Below are positions 10,079-19,175 of a stretch of 64,000 nt of DNA, in pieces. The notes below the pieces were generated by a model, which made no database searches, had not been told where the DNA came from, and saw only the letters and a list, made by a program, of their open reading frames with translations. Location: contig JAEXIT010000020.1 of NCBI GenBank assembly GCA_023446155.1, positions 213,070 to 277,069 of the forward strand, read 5' to 3'. The DNA comes from Bacteroidota bacterium. GTDB taxonomy: Bacteria > Bacteroidota > Bacteroidia > Flavobacteriales > Flavobacteriaceae. Position 1 is the first letter of the stretch; every line of letters starts with the position of its first letter. A program made the translations under genes and the position numbers.

Positions 10079-10930
10079 ATGAAAAATGCTATTCTTACTT
10101 TATTCCTCCTTTTCAATCTGACATTTAGCTTTGCACAACAACAGGCATTTGACGTAAAGGTGATTGGAAAAGGACAACCGATACTCCTTATTCCGGGTTA
10201 TTCCTGTAGCGGCGCCGTTTGGAACGAAACCGCCGATCATTTAAAAAACAACTACCAATTACACATCCTTACGTTGGCGGGTTTTGCGGGTGTAAAACCA
10301 ATTCAAGATCCGGTATTACAAACCGTGCATGATCAACTAATTCAATATGTCAAAACCAACCAATTAAAAAAACCGATGCTCATCGGTCATAGTTTGGGCG
10401 CCTTTATGGCCCTATGGGTAAGCAGTTCCCAACCGGATCTTTTTGGAAAAATTATTTGTGTGGACGGCGTTCCGTTTATTTCGGCACTAACCAAACCCGA
10501 AACAACCGTAGCTGCTATAAAAGACGATCCGCGTTTTAACAAAGAAGCCGTGATCAATAATTTCAAAGCCATTCCGAACGAGAACTATGTTACCAATATG
10601 ACCCGAATGATGGGCTATCAGGTGCGCGATACCCTTAGAGCCAAGCAAATCGCCGAATGGAGTTTTGCAAGCGATCGTACAACTTTGGGATCGACCATTG
10701 TGGAAATGTCGCTAACGGACCTTCGATCGGATATTGCAAAAATCAAAAGTCCGGTATTGATTTTAACGAGTATCTTTAACACCAAAGAAAACAGCGAAAA
10801 AATCTATAACGAACAATATGCTGCTTTAAAAAACAAAACCATTACAGTCGCCGATAGCAAGCATTTTATCATGTATGATGCGCCGGAATGGTTTTACAGT
10901 GCAATTGACAACTTTTTAAATCAGAAATAA
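10079..10930 (+). CDS. exported alpha/beta hydrolase
   Basis: Predicted periplasmic or secreted hydrolase of unknown substrate; 283 aa from the ATG at 10079 (an in-frame GTG lies 6 nt upstream). Signal peptide at residues 1-19 ending FSFA-QQ. The alpha/beta-hydrolase fold shows the oxyanion strand ILLIPGYSCSG and the nucleophile elbow GHSLG with Ser105. A C-terminal His in SKHFIMYD is the likely catalytic base. At the usual acid position the sequence reads PVLILTSIFNTKEN, with no Asp, so the acid residue is displaced or missing. The sigma-factor gene starts 2 bp after the stop, implying cotranscription. Confidence 0.8.
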   Translation: MKNAILTLFLLFNLTFSFAQQQAFDVKVIGKGQPILLIPGYSCSGAVWNETADHLKNNYQLHILTLAGFAGVKPIQDPVLQTVHDQLIQYVKTNQLKKPMLIGHSLGAFMALWVSSSQPDLFGKIICVDGVPFISALTKPETTVAAIKDDPRFNKEAVINNFKAIPNENYVTNMTRMMGYQVRDTLRAKQIAEWSFASDRTTLGSTIVEMSLTDLRSDIAKIKSPVLILTSIFNTKENSEKIYNEQYAALKNKTITVADSKHFIMYDAPEWFYSAIDNFLNQK

Positions 10931-10932
10931 GC

Positions 10933-11439
10933 GTGTCGACAGAACAACAGCAAGACCGTCAATTTCGGGAATTATACGCAACCTACTCGGTCAAAATACA
11001 CCGGATTTGTTTGGGTTATACCGGAAACCATATGGAAGCCGACGACCTGCTACAGGAAGTATTTATCCGGATCTGGCAAAATCAGGACAAATTCCGGGGC
11101 GAATCGCAGATTAGCACCTGGATCTATCGGATTGCGGTAAATACCTGCCTGTATCATATCCGTTCGCAAAAAAACAAACAAACCGACGAACTCAAACCCG
11201 AACTGGCAACAATCTCCCACGATGACAGTAACGAAAAAGAACAACAAATTCAGCTATTGTACAAATGCATCCGCGAGCTTAACGAATCCGATCGTTTGAT
11301 CATTACAATGCTATTGGAAGACCTTCCCTATTCCGAAATCGCCGCGGCAACCGGAATCACAGAAGGCAACTTACGCGTAAAAATACACCGGATAAAACAA
11401 CAATTAAATACTATTTACAGTAAATATGAAAGCGTTTGA
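10933..11439 (+). CDS. ECF-type RNA polymerase sigma factor
   Basis: Sigma-70 family extracytoplasmic-function factor, 168 aa, that would direct RNA polymerase to a small regulon. Region 2 is visible at about residues 10-75 (YTGNHMEADDLLQEVFIRIW, then STWIYRIAVN) and region 4 at about 110-165 (LPYSEIAAATGITEGNLRVK). Start chosen at the GTG at 10933 because it gives the full region 2, lies 2 bp after the hydrolase stop, and no ATG fits upstream. Its end overlaps the next gene by 14 bp, indicating translational coupling. The next gene may be its partner membrane regulator. Confidence 0.88.
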   Translation: MSTEQQQDRQFRELYATYSVKIHRICLGYTGNHMEADDLLQEVFIRIWQNQDKFRGESQISTWIYRIAVNTCLYHIRSQKNKQTDELKPELATISHDDSNEKEQQIQLLYKCIRELNESDRLIITMLLEDLPYSEIAAATGITEGNLRVKIHRIKQQLNTIYSKYESV

Positions 11440-12019
11440 CAATCTAAAAGAAATCTGGCAACAACAAAGTACCGGTGCGCTTCCTGATGTTACGGTTATC
11501 ATCAACAAAGCGAAAAAAGAACAACAATCCATGACCCGAAAAATTGGCATTCAGGTTATTATTTTAATGCTAACCGTGGTATTTCTAGCCTGGTTGGTAA
11601 GCTCGTTCCCTTTTAAAATGGCAACAACTTTTATTGGTATCGGACTGATATTTGCTGCGATATTTGGATATTCCTTTTTGCGATTACTCATGATTCGCAA
11701 ACTCCAAAAAACCGATCTCACCGCATCACCCAAAACCGCCATACAACAGATCACACAATTCTATAGTTTTCAACAAAAAGTAAATACGTTGTATACCCTT
11801 ATCTATTATATTGTGATGAACATTGCTTTTGGACTTTATTCAATCGAAGTAGCCGCACCCTTATCCATGACCTACAAAATCATTTTCCTGACTTTATATG
11901 TTGCCTGGATGCTTATCGCCTATTTTGTAATTGGCAAAAGACAAATCCGAAAAGAACACGCCAAAACCGAAAGTATTATTACCGCATTAGAGGAAATCGA
12001 GGCGAATTACGAGAACTAA
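11426..12019 (+). CDS. membrane protein coupled to ECF sigma factor, possible anti-sigma role
   Basis: 197 aa of no recognised family. Cytosolic N-terminus of about 35 residues (FDNLKEIWQQQSTGALPDV), then four hydrophobic segments at roughly 38-58, 63-85, 115-135 and 147-165, and a charged C-terminal tail. The short cytosolic head before membrane segments, and the 14-bp overlap with a sigma-factor gene, are what an anti-sigma regulator would show; this is inference from context. No ZAS zinc motif (HxxxCxxC) is present. A long palindrome begins at its stop codon. Confidence 0.6.
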   Translation: MKAFDNLKEIWQQQSTGALPDVTVIINKAKKEQQSMTRKIGIQVIILMLTVVFLAWLVSSFPFKMATTFIGIGLIFAAIFGYSFLRLLMIRKLQKTDLTASPKTAIQQITQFYSFQQKVNTLYTLIYYIVMNIAFGLYSIEVAAPLSMTYKIIFLTLYVAWMLIAYFVIGKRQIRKEHAKTESIITALEEIEANYEN

Positions 12020-12065
12020 CACGTCACACCTGACAGGTTTTAGAAACCTGTCAGGTGTGACGTGT
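12019..12065. repeat. perfect 22-bp-arm palindrome, CCTGACAGGTTT family copy 1
   Basis: Arms at 12019-12040 and 12044-12065 are perfect inverted repeats separated by TAG; the core is CACACCTGACAGGTTT. It starts at the stop codon of the upstream gene and could act as a terminator hairpin, though no T run follows. Related palindromes lie at 13345-13377 and 60709-60741. Confidence 0.9.
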
Positions 12066-12107
12066 AAAACTATTTCGTAACTTCGTAAAAACCTGATATT
12101 TCACCTT

Positions 12108-13337
12108 TTGAAAAAAACAATCATCCTCCTAACAACAATCATTCTGTTTGCGGTTTCCTGTTCGGCTCCGAAAAAAAACACGATGACTGTTAATCATAAG
12201 TCCGCGAAGGATTCCCTTACCGATCGGTTACAGCAACTTTATAACAAAGGTTATTTTAACGGATTTGGTGTTGCGATCGTAGATCAACAAGGGGTACGTT
12301 ATAAAAACGGATTCGGATATGCCAACCGATCAACCCAAAAGGCGTATACCCAAACCACCATACAAAGTATTGCATCCGTTTCCAAAACACTGGTTGGTAT
12401 AGCGTTACTAAAAGCACAGGAACTCGGCAAACTCCGCTTGGACGATCCGATTAATTCCTATCTTCCTTTTGAAGTGATCAACCCTTATTTCCCAAATACT
12501 TCCATTACCATCCGTCATTTGGCTACGCATACTTCGACCATCCTGGACAATGAAAATTATCTCCGTAAAAATTATTATCTGAAACCCGATCAGCTCCTAA
12601 ACGGCTTGCCATTGGTATTCGACGACACCCAAGTACTAAACCCAGCGGATTCGGCCGTAGGATTGGCTGTTTTCACAAAAGAAATGCTAGCTGCAAATGG
12701 AAAATGGCGCAACGCGGATACTTTTTCAAACAAAGCACCGGGCGCACACTATGAATACTCCAATACCGGAACGACATTGGCCGCTTATATTATCGAACGC
12801 GCCACCGGGGAACCTTTTGATGTTTTTACCCAAAAACACATCCTTGATCCGCTACAACTAAAGGATTCCGGTTGGAAATTCGACGCCATAGATACATCGC
12901 GTTTGTCGCGCTACTATCAGAATCCGGAAACACTACTTCCCTATTACAGTATGAGTTCGTATCCGGATGGTGGCTTTATGACCACAATAAATGATCTGAG
13001 TTTCTATTTACAGGAGTTGATCCGTGGTTATAATGGCAACGGGAAAATCTTGTCCCGCGACAGTTATCGCGAATTCTTTAAACCGCAATTATCGGCCGAG
13101 CATTTTACCGAGCGCAATATGCAGAATCCGTATAGCGAGTCGTACAATACCGGAATTTTTATCGGTTTCGGCTATACCGGTTATATTGGTCATACCGGAG
13201 GTGATCCCGGCGTAATGGCGATGTTGTTTTTTGATCCAAAAACCAACGTCGGGCGCATCATGATGTTTAACACCAATTTTTCGACTCAAGAAGGGAATCA
13301 GGTGTTTTACCAGATATGGGATGCTTTGGGACCGTAA
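12108..13337 (+). CDS. serine beta-lactamase-like lipoprotein (class C / PBP4* family)
   Basis: 409 aa, exported. N-terminal signal with a lipobox-like LFAVSC (Cys18), suggesting a lipoprotein. The fold of class C beta-lactamases and D-aminopeptidases is supported by S-x-x-K as SVSK (residues 90-93), the YSN triad after ALGAHYEY (near residue 217), and HTGG near the C-terminus in place of KTG. Members of this group are peptidases, esterases or lactamases; substrate cannot be told here. The start is a TTG at 12108, used because no ATG fits the signal peptide. Palindromes of the same family flank it on both sides. Confidence 0.83.
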   Translation: MKKTIILLTTIILFAVSCSAPKKNTMTVNHKSAKDSLTDRLQQLYNKGYFNGFGVAIVDQQGVRYKNGFGYANRSTQKAYTQTTIQSIASVSKTLVGIALLKAQELGKLRLDDPINSYLPFEVINPYFPNTSITIRHLATHTSTILDNENYLRKNYYLKPDQLLNGLPLVFDDTQVLNPADSAVGLAVFTKEMLAANGKWRNADTFSNKAPGAHYEYSNTGTTLAAYIIERATGEPFDVFTQKHILDPLQLKDSGWKFDAIDTSRLSRYYQNPETLLPYYSMSSYPDGGFMTTINDLSFYLQELIRGYNGNGKILSRDSYREFFKPQLSAEHFTERNMQNPYSESYNTGIFIGFGYTGYIGHTGGDPGVMAMLFFDPKTNVGRIMMFNTNFSTQEGNQVFYQIWDALGP

Positions 13338-13344
13338 GCTACTC

Positions 13345-13377
13345 ACACCTGACAGGTTTCGGAAACCTGTCAGGTGT
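13345..13377. repeat. 16-bp-arm palindrome, CCTGACAGGTTT family copy 2
   Basis: ACACCTGACAGGTTTC (13345-13360) and its exact reverse complement (13362-13377) around a single G. It lies between the convergent beta-lactamase-like and LytTR genes, 1.3 kb from copy 1. Confidence 0.9.
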
Positions 13378-13393
13378 AGCAGCCAGCAGCAAA

Positions 13394-14116
13394 TCAAAGT
13401 AGAAACTGTTGTACTCGTTTAAAGAAATCTGTTTTATAGGTGTCGCCTAGTGGCAAACTTTTATTTAAAACCCAAACCTCATTCGTGTCCGTTTTCTCTA
13501 TTTTTCCGAGTGCCACCATATAAGACTTATGTATTTTCACAAACCGATCTCTCGGTAAATGCTCTTCGAAATGTTTTAACGTATTATAGGTAATCACCTG
13601 CTCGTCGCCGGTATGAATCACCACATAATTTTTAATACTTTCGATATAGTAAATAGCATTGATCAGAACCCGTTTATACCGATTCTTACCATCCGTTTTG
13701 ATAAAAAAGTAATCCTCCTGTATCGTATCAGCGACCGGCTTTGACTTCGATACATCCGAAATTTTCCGCACTTTTTCCACAGCGCCGATAAACCGATTAA
13801 ACGCCACCGGTTTTAACAGGTAATCGACTGCATCCTGTTCGAAACCTTCCACGGCAAATTGCGGATAAGCAGTTGTAAACACAACTTTCACCTTTCCTTT
13901 TACAATGGCCGAAAGCTGTAAACCCGTAAGATCCGGCATCTGAATATCCAGAAACACAATATCGGGTAGTTGTTGTTCGATTAGGTGTAAAGCCTCCACG
14001 GCACGGGCTGCGGTTCCGATACATTCCAATCCGGGTAACTGCTCCACATATTTATGAAGTAATCGTATTGCCGGTGGTTCGTCATCTACAATTATACAGG
14101 TTAAAGGCTGTATCAT
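13394..14116 (-). CDS. LytTR-family response regulator
   Basis: Two-component DNA-binding regulator, 240 aa. Receiver domain at residues 5-120 with acidic pair DDE (11-13), phosphoacceptor Asp57 in VFLDIQMP, and Lys in YLLKPVAF. LytTR DNA-binding domain at about 140-238 (YFFIKTDGKNRYKRV, IYYIESIKNYVVIHT, FVKIHKSYMVAL). Its start overlaps the stop of the histidine-kinase gene upstream by 4 bp (ATGA), so the pair is translationally coupled and very likely cognate. Confidence 0.92.
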   Translation of the reverse strand: MIQPLTCIIVDDEPPAIRLLHKYVEQLPGLECIGTAARAVEALHLIEQQLPDIVFLDIQMPDLTGLQLSAIVKGKVKVVFTTAYPQFAVEGFEQDAVDYLLKPVAFNRFIGAVEKVRKISDVSKSKPVADTIQEDYFFIKTDGKNRYKRVLINAIYYIESIKNYVVIHTGDEQVITYNTLKHFEEHLPRDRFVKIHKSYMVALGKIEKTDTNEVWVLNKSLPLGDTYKTDFFKRVQQFLL

Positions 14117-15141
14117 AACAAAGGGATATTTAAAACGACAGTATAACTATTTTCTTTTTGATCGACCACTAAACTATGATTATCCGGAAACAGAATCGCA
14201 AGTCGTTGTACGATATTTTTTTGTCCGATGCCACTTATATCATAATGCTGACTCGTACGATAGCTATTAGACGCCCGGAAAATCAGTCGGTCGTTTTGTA
14301 TTGTAAAATCAAATACAATCGGATGGTTTGGATCGTCCAATACTCCATGTTTAAAGGCATTTTCCACAAAATGAATCAGGAGCAACGATGGAATACGGTA
14401 CTCTTTTAAATCTTCAGGAAAGTGATATCGCACCGGAATTGCCCCGTCAAAACGCCGTTGAAACAGCGCAATATAATGTTCTAAAAACACCACCTCATCG
14501 CGAAGCTTTACGCTATCATTTTCATTTTCATAGGTCACATAACGCAACATCTCCGACAATTTCATAATATCTTCGGCCACTTTAGGCTGCGTATCATACA
14601 AATCCGAATAAAAGCTATTCAGCGTATTAAACAAAAAATGCGGACTCAGCTGGTTTTTAAGCACCTGTAATTCGGCCTGTTTTTTTTCCAACTGCAAACG
14701 GTTCATCTTTTCATTCGTCGTCCACAGGTATTTCAGAAAATAGCCGACAATACTCAATAACAAAGTTCGTATCACATAATACGAATTATCGTACACATAA
14801 TAGGCTACCGTTACTGCTTCCATCACATAATTATGATTCCCGGTAATACGATAAATGATCACTTCTTCGACTATAAAACGCAAGGCCGGAAACAAGAAAA
14901 ACAATCCCAACTGCCATACGGCGAACCATTTCCATTTTTTGTACGGAATTGTCTTCGGACAGATCCATAAATAATTCAGATAAAAAATCACCATTTGCAG
15001 CAACGTAAAGCCAGTTCCCTGGAGGGCTTTCCAGAAAAAAGCATTATTGCGATCTTTCATAATATCTTCCAGCAAATGATCCAAAAGCATGACCACCACC
15101 CAAAAGACAATATGGTACTGTATTTCTCTTTTTTTAGACAT
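14113..15141 (-). CDS. LytS-type sensor histidine kinase
   Basis: Membrane sensor kinase, 342 aa. Four or five hydrophobic segments occupy residues 10-140 with no large extracytoplasmic domain, then a short coiled coil leads into the His_kinase domain with H168 in NQLSPHFLFN. The ATPase domain shows the N box HFVENAFKHG and the G box SGIGQKNIVQRL. Partner of the overlapping LytTR regulator. It is divergent from the outer-membrane barrel gene at 15343, which is a reasonable first candidate for its target. Confidence 0.9.
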   Translation of the reverse strand: MSKKREIQYHIVFWVVVMLLDHLLEDIMKDRNNAFFWKALQGTGFTLLQMVIFYLNYLWICPKTIPYKKWKWFAVWQLGLFFLFPALRFIVEEVIIYRITGNHNYVMEAVTVAYYVYDNSYYVIRTLLLSIVGYFLKYLWTTNEKMNRLQLEKKQAELQVLKNQLSPHFLFNTLNSFYSDLYDTQPKVAEDIMKLSEMLRYVTYENENDSVKLRDEVVFLEHYIALFQRRFDGAIPVRYHFPEDLKEYRIPSLLLIHFVENAFKHGVLDDPNHPIVFDFTIQNDRLIFRASNSYRTSQHYDISGIGQKNIVQRLAILFPDNHSLVVDQKENSYTVVLNIPLL

Positions 15142-15342
15142 ACCGCTAAAGTATGGCTTTTACCAATAGCCCAAAAATGATCGCAGACAAAACCCGGAAA
15201 ATCCGATACAAACCACCCGTTTCATACAATCAAATTTTTTATCGGTCATAATAGTCGGTTTATACGACAATACTGCTGCTTTATCCTTTTTAGAAAATTG
15301 CCTATTCGAAGCGTCGTACTCTTGTACTATAAAAATCAGCCT

Positions 15343-17715
15343 ATGAAATCATGTCTCTTTTTAGTAATCCTCTTACTTACCTCTTTTGTTGTATCCGCCC
15401 AAAAAATTACCGGAAATGCATCCGACGCCAAAGGTGACTCCCTTCCCTATGCTTCGGTAATCGTAACCGACACCTTACAAAAAAACAGCATATCGGCACT
15501 TACCGACGATCGTGGAAACTTTAGCCTCGATGTCTCCGAAACCTTTTATAGCGGTACACTTACCATACGCTATATGGGCTACACCGACTATAATCAAAAA
15601 ATAGCCGCCCGGGATTTTCCACTTCGAATAAAAGCCATTCTGCAACCGGCTGTCAATACCACCTTAAACGAAGTAATCGTTAAGGCGAAACAAAATGCCA
15701 TTACCATGAAAGGCGACAAAATGATTTTCAACATTGGCATGGCCGGCATCGGATTGGGCAACAACGGACTCGAAACCCTACGTCAGGTTCCCGGGATTCA
15801 ACTCGATAAAGACGAAAACGTACTCTTTCGCGGAAATGGCGACATTCAGATTATGATCAACGGGAAGAAAAGCCCCCTTCAGGGCGACGCACTCCGCGAA
15901 TACATCCGATCGTTGCAAGGTGACGACATCGCATCGGTTGAAATCATCGCACAACCCTCGGCGCGTTATGATGCCTCCGGAACCGCGGGAATTATCAACA
16001 TTATTTTAAAGCGAAAAAAAGAAAAAAAGCTAAACGGAAACGCCTATGCCTGGGCTTCTTATGGGGACTATTTTAAACACCAATACGGTAGTCGGCTTTA
16101 TTACAGTGATTCGTTATGGAATATCAATGGAAATGCATCCTATTACAAAGGCAACTCTGTTAACCACCGTCATATCCGACAAGACATCATCGTACCGGAA
16201 GGCAATCGTGTTATTGATCAATATAACAAATGGCGACCGGAAACCGTTACCAAAAGCCTGAACCTTGCCGTAGAACGCAAACTTAGTGACAGACAACTGA
16301 TCAGTACCGATTGGCAATATTCTCGTTCTGATGCTGACGAAAACACCTATGGTGCGACCTACGAATTTCTAAATGACGCTCCTGTGACTACCGTAAACCT
16401 AACTAAAAATGATAAAAAACCCACCGAACGATTCACTGGAAATGCTTTTTACAGTTTTGTAACCGATAGCACTACTACCAAACTGGATGTACAGGCGAAT
16501 TTGGCGCGCTACACCACCTCTTCGTCCGGTTTTCAGCGTAATGATTACCCCGATGCTTCCTATATGCAGCTCAACGGTAGCAATTCGACCAAGTATACCA
16601 TTCTTACCACTCAAGCCGACCTTCGTCAGCGGTTAACAAAAAAACTATATCTGGAAAGCGGCCTTAAATATTCGTATATCAACATGGATTACTATAACGG
16701 ATATGACACCAATAATAGCAGCTTATCGATAATCCCCGATAGTCTTTTGATCAATAATTTTACCTATAAAGAACACCTTACCTCCGCCTATGCACAAATC
16801 GACCTTACGCTAGGCAAATGGAATTTTATGGCCGGACTTCGTGCCGAATATTTCCAATATGAAGCCCACTCTCCCATCAATCATCAATCCAATTCGAACC
16901 GTTACACCAACCTCTTCCCATCGGTCTCCATCAACTATAAAAAAGACAACAACCAATACCAATTCAGTTATAGTCGTCGTATTGGCCGACCGGGTTATTT
17001 ATCGCTTAATCCGTATTATTTATACCTGGATGCGTATACCCTTCAGAAAGGAAATCCGGCTTTAAAACCGGAATATTACCACAGTTTCCAACTGAGCTAT
17101 ATCTATAAAAGTACCCTCAATCTAAGCTTATACGGTTATTTTTACGACAATGGCTTTACCGATGTGATTGCCTATCAACCGGACCAAAACTACAATCTCA
17201 ATTACAAAGCCAATGCCGCAACCGGTAAAAAACTTGGAATTTCGGCCACCCTTCCTTATCAACCCACACCATGGTGGTCGATGCAATTTAATCTTGAAGG
17301 CACTTACGAAAGTGAATCCTCAACAATTCCGGGTTTTTTATATCAGGGGAATGGATTCCGACATGAGATCAACATCTACGAAAACTTCACTTTTAAAGAC
17401 TGGACACTCAACCTAAACGGATTTTATGCCGGTCGTTCCACCACACCTAACGGCTATTCGAAAGCCATTGGTGATTTTAGTATAACAGCCAAAAAGAACC
17501 TATTCAACAAAACACTGCAACTATCTGGTGGCTGTACCAACATTCTGAAAAAAAGTTTCTACCATCATGTGACCCAACTTCCGAATGTGTCTACCGACTG
17601 GACCAACCGATGGGAAACCCGACGCTTCTTCCTACAGGCGACCTACTATTTTGGTAATGGAAAAACCAAATCGATCAAAGCCGCTTCACTCAACGAAGAG
17701 ACCAACAGAATCTAA
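15343..17715 (+). CDS. outer-membrane beta-barrel protein, TonB-dependent receptor-like
   Basis: 790 aa from the ATG at 15343. That start gives a signal peptide (MKSCLFLVILLLTSFVVSAQ); the frame is open 45 nt upstream without a signal. Residues 20-110 form a carboxypeptidase-regulatory-like beta-sandwich (ITGNASDAKGDSLPYASV, IRYMGYTDY), then a plug-like domain (ETLRQVPGIQLDKDENVLFRG, VEIIAQPSARYDASGTAGIINI) and a long outer-membrane barrel. This layout is common in Bacteroidetes peptide or ion receptors. No SusD partner is adjacent. Divergent from a LytTR two-component pair. Substrate is unknown. Confidence 0.85.
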   Translation: MKSCLFLVILLLTSFVVSAQKITGNASDAKGDSLPYASVIVTDTLQKNSISALTDDRGNFSLDVSETFYSGTLTIRYMGYTDYNQKIAARDFPLRIKAILQPAVNTTLNEVIVKAKQNAITMKGDKMIFNIGMAGIGLGNNGLETLRQVPGIQLDKDENVLFRGNGDIQIMINGKKSPLQGDALREYIRSLQGDDIASVEIIAQPSARYDASGTAGIINIILKRKKEKKLNGNAYAWASYGDYFKHQYGSRLYYSDSLWNINGNASYYKGNSVNHRHIRQDIIVPEGNRVIDQYNKWRPETVTKSLNLAVERKLSDRQLISTDWQYSRSDADENTYGATYEFLNDAPVTTVNLTKNDKKPTERFTGNAFYSFVTDSTTTKLDVQANLARYTTSSSGFQRNDYPDASYMQLNGSNSTKYTILTTQADLRQRLTKKLYLESGLKYSYINMDYYNGYDTNNSSLSIIPDSLLINNFTYKEHLTSAYAQIDLTLGKWNFMAGLRAEYFQYEAHSPINHQSNSNRYTNLFPSVSINYKKDNNQYQFSYSRRIGRPGYLSLNPYYLYLDAYTLQKGNPALKPEYYHSFQLSYIYKSTLNLSLYGYFYDNGFTDVIAYQPDQNYNLNYKANAATGKKLGISATLPYQPTPWWSMQFNLEGTYESESSTIPGFLYQGNGFRHEINIYENFTFKDWTLNLNGFYAGRSTTPNGYSKAIGDFSITAKKNLFNKTLQLSGGCTNILKKSFYHHVTQLPNVSTDWTNRWETRRFFLQATYYFGNGKTKSIKAASLNEETNRI

Positions 17716-17744
17716 ACACCACTCTATTTTCATCATAAATCCCC

Positions 17745-17776
17745 AAAACCAGCTCACAAAACCAGCTGGTTTTTTC
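17745..17776 (+). terminator. rho-independent terminator
   Basis: AAAACCAGCT and AGCTGGTTTTTT form a stem after the barrel gene, with a T run. Confidence 0.75.
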
Positions 17777-17803
17777 ATACCCTTCGCTTTTTATCTAAAT
17801 TAT

Positions 17804-17834
17804 TTGCGCAACCAAATAGTTTCGCATATATTTG
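17804..17834 (+). promoter_or_regulatory. Bacteroidetes-type promoter for the ArsR-SRPBCC operon
   Basis: TTG at 17804-17806 and TATATTTG at 17827-17834, 20 nt apart, match the flavobacterial promoter pattern TTG-N(17-23)-TAnnTTTG. AACCAA (17810-17815) and TTGGTT just downstream of the box form a loose inverted repeat across the promoter, a possible site for the ArsR protein to repress its own operon. Confidence 0.6.
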
Positions 17835-17868
17835 CAACTGATTGGTTTCATATAAAAAAATAACGATT

Positions 17869-18189
17869 ATGCGACGCGATATATTTCAAGCCATTGCCGA
17901 CCCAACCCGACGCGCCATACTGGCCTTAATTGCCGTACAAGCGATGACCCCTAATGCCATAGCCGAACATTTTAACACCACCCGGCAAGCGGTTTCCAAA
18001 CATCTGAAAATATTGTCCGAGTGTCAACTGCTAAAACAACAACAACAGGGGCGGGAAATCTATTATCAGCTTGAAATCGACAAAATGAAAGAAATTGATC
18101 AATGGCTGGAGCAATTCCGTACGATTTGGGAAAGCCGCTTCGAACAACTCGACAACCTATTAGACCACCTTAAAAACCAACAAAAATGA
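17869..18189 (+). CDS. ArsR-family winged-helix repressor
   Basis: 106 aa from the ATG at 17869; the frame is open further upstream but this start matches the family opening MRRDIFQAIADPTRRAIL. Winged HTH at about residues 10-80, with the recognition helix in NTTRQAVSKHLKIL. No metal-binding Cys pair is present, as usual for the ArsR group paired with SRPBCC (AHSA1-like) proteins. It overlaps the next gene by 4 bp and heads a three-gene operon. Confidence 0.9.
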   Translation: MRRDIFQAIADPTRRAILALIAVQAMTPNAIAEHFNTTRQAVSKHLKILSECQLLKQQQQGREIYYQLEIDKMKEIDQWLEQFRTIWESRFEQLDNLLDHLKNQQK

Positions 18190-18689
18190 AACACAACCTG
18201 CAATTTGACTTCCTTGCCGACAAGGTCAAGAACACACTAACGATTCGACGGGAGTTTAAGGCTCACCGTCAGTTGGTTTGGGATTGTTATACCCAAAGAG
18301 AATTATTGGACCAATGGTTTGCACCAAAACCGTTAACCACCAAAACCAAAACCATGGATTTTAGCGAAGGGGGACATTGGCATTATGCTATGATCGAACC
18401 TAACGGCACCGAGTATTGGAACTGGATGGCCTATCAGAAAATCAAACCGATCGATTATTATACGGCCTGGGATGCCTTTGCAAATGAAGCCGGCGATTTG
18501 AACAAAGACCTACCGAGTTCCGATTGGCTGGTATCCTTTACCGACAAAGGTGATAACACCTTGGTGGAAACCATCGTAACTTATAAATCGCTATCCGATC
18601 TGGAAACCGTAATCCAAATGGGTATGGAACCGGGCATGATTGCAACACTTGAAAAACTGGATGAATTACTACTACTCTTAAACCGATAA
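18186..18689 (+). CDS. SRPBCC (AHSA1-like) domain protein
   Basis: 167 aa, START/Bet v 1-like hydrophobic-pocket fold. The family opening is visible (NTLTIRREFKAHRQLVWDCYT, then LLDQWFAPKPL), followed by GGHWHYAMIEPNG. Overlaps the ArsR gene by 4 bp and is followed 2 bp later by a second SRPBCC gene. Such proteins often sit beside ArsR repressors; the ligand is not known. Confidence 0.85.
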   Translation: MKHNLQFDFLADKVKNTLTIRREFKAHRQLVWDCYTQRELLDQWFAPKPLTTKTKTMDFSEGGHWHYAMIEPNGTEYWNWMAYQKIKPIDYYTAWDAFANEAGDLNKDLPSSDWLVSFTDKGDNTLVETIVTYKSLSDLETVIQMGMEPGMIATLEKLDELLLLLNR

Positions 18690-18691
18690 AC

Positions 18692-19105
18692 ATGGCTACT
18701 AAAATCACAATTAACACAACTATTTCTGCTGATAAAAACAACGTCTGGAACTACTATACGCAGCCGGAACACATCACCCAATGGAACTTTGCCGATCCGT
18801 CATGGCATTGTCCGAAAGCGTCAAACGACATGCAGGTTGGCGGTACCTATAGCGCCCGAATGGAAGCCAAAGACGGTAGTTTTGGTTTTGAATTTGAAGC
18901 CACTTATGATGCCATCCGCGAGGGGGATCATTTTACGTATACCATGCCCGACGGCCGACAAGTGACTGTTACTTTCCAAGAAAAAGAAAACGCAACCGAT
19001 CTGACCATTGCCTTCGATCCTGAAAATCAAAATCCAATTGAAATGCAACAAAACGGATGGCAGGCTATTTTAAACAACTTTAAAAAATACGCCGAAAGCC
19101 GTTAA
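18692..19105 (+). CDS. second SRPBCC domain protein
   Basis: 137 aa. Same fold as its neighbour: NTTISADKNNVWNYYTQPEHI, then WNFADPSWHCPKA, GGTYSARMEAKDGSF and a C-terminal helix NGWQAILNNFKKYAE. It is a distant paralogue of the upstream SRPBCC gene, not a recent copy. Last gene of the operon, ended by a clear terminator. Confidence 0.85.
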   Translation: MATKITINTTISADKNNVWNYYTQPEHITQWNFADPSWHCPKASNDMQVGGTYSARMEAKDGSFGFEFEATYDAIREGDHFTYTMPDGRQVTVTFQEKENATDLTIAFDPENQNPIEMQQNGWQAILNNFKKYAESR

Positions 19106-19123
19106 GTCTTTCTGATTCCAAAT

Positions 19124-19159
19124 AAAAAAGGACCTACTTTAGAGATAGGTCCTTTTTTA
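19124..19159. terminator. bidirectional terminator
   Basis: AAAAAAGGACCTA and TAGGTCCTTTTTT form a 13-bp stem between convergent genes; both strands show a T run after the stem. Confidence 0.85.
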
Positions 19160-19175
19160 TAATTGAATTTGACAT

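Noticed and set aside
12019..13377. Two palindromes flanking the beta-lactamase-like gene as ends of a transposon
   Set aside because: Each is a self-contained palindrome rather than one arm of an inverted pair, a third copy lies far away, and there is no transposase or target duplication.
15241..15270. CGGT repeats as a LytTR binding site before the barrel gene
   Set aside because: The repeats are only four or five bases and 13 bp apart, too weak to claim.
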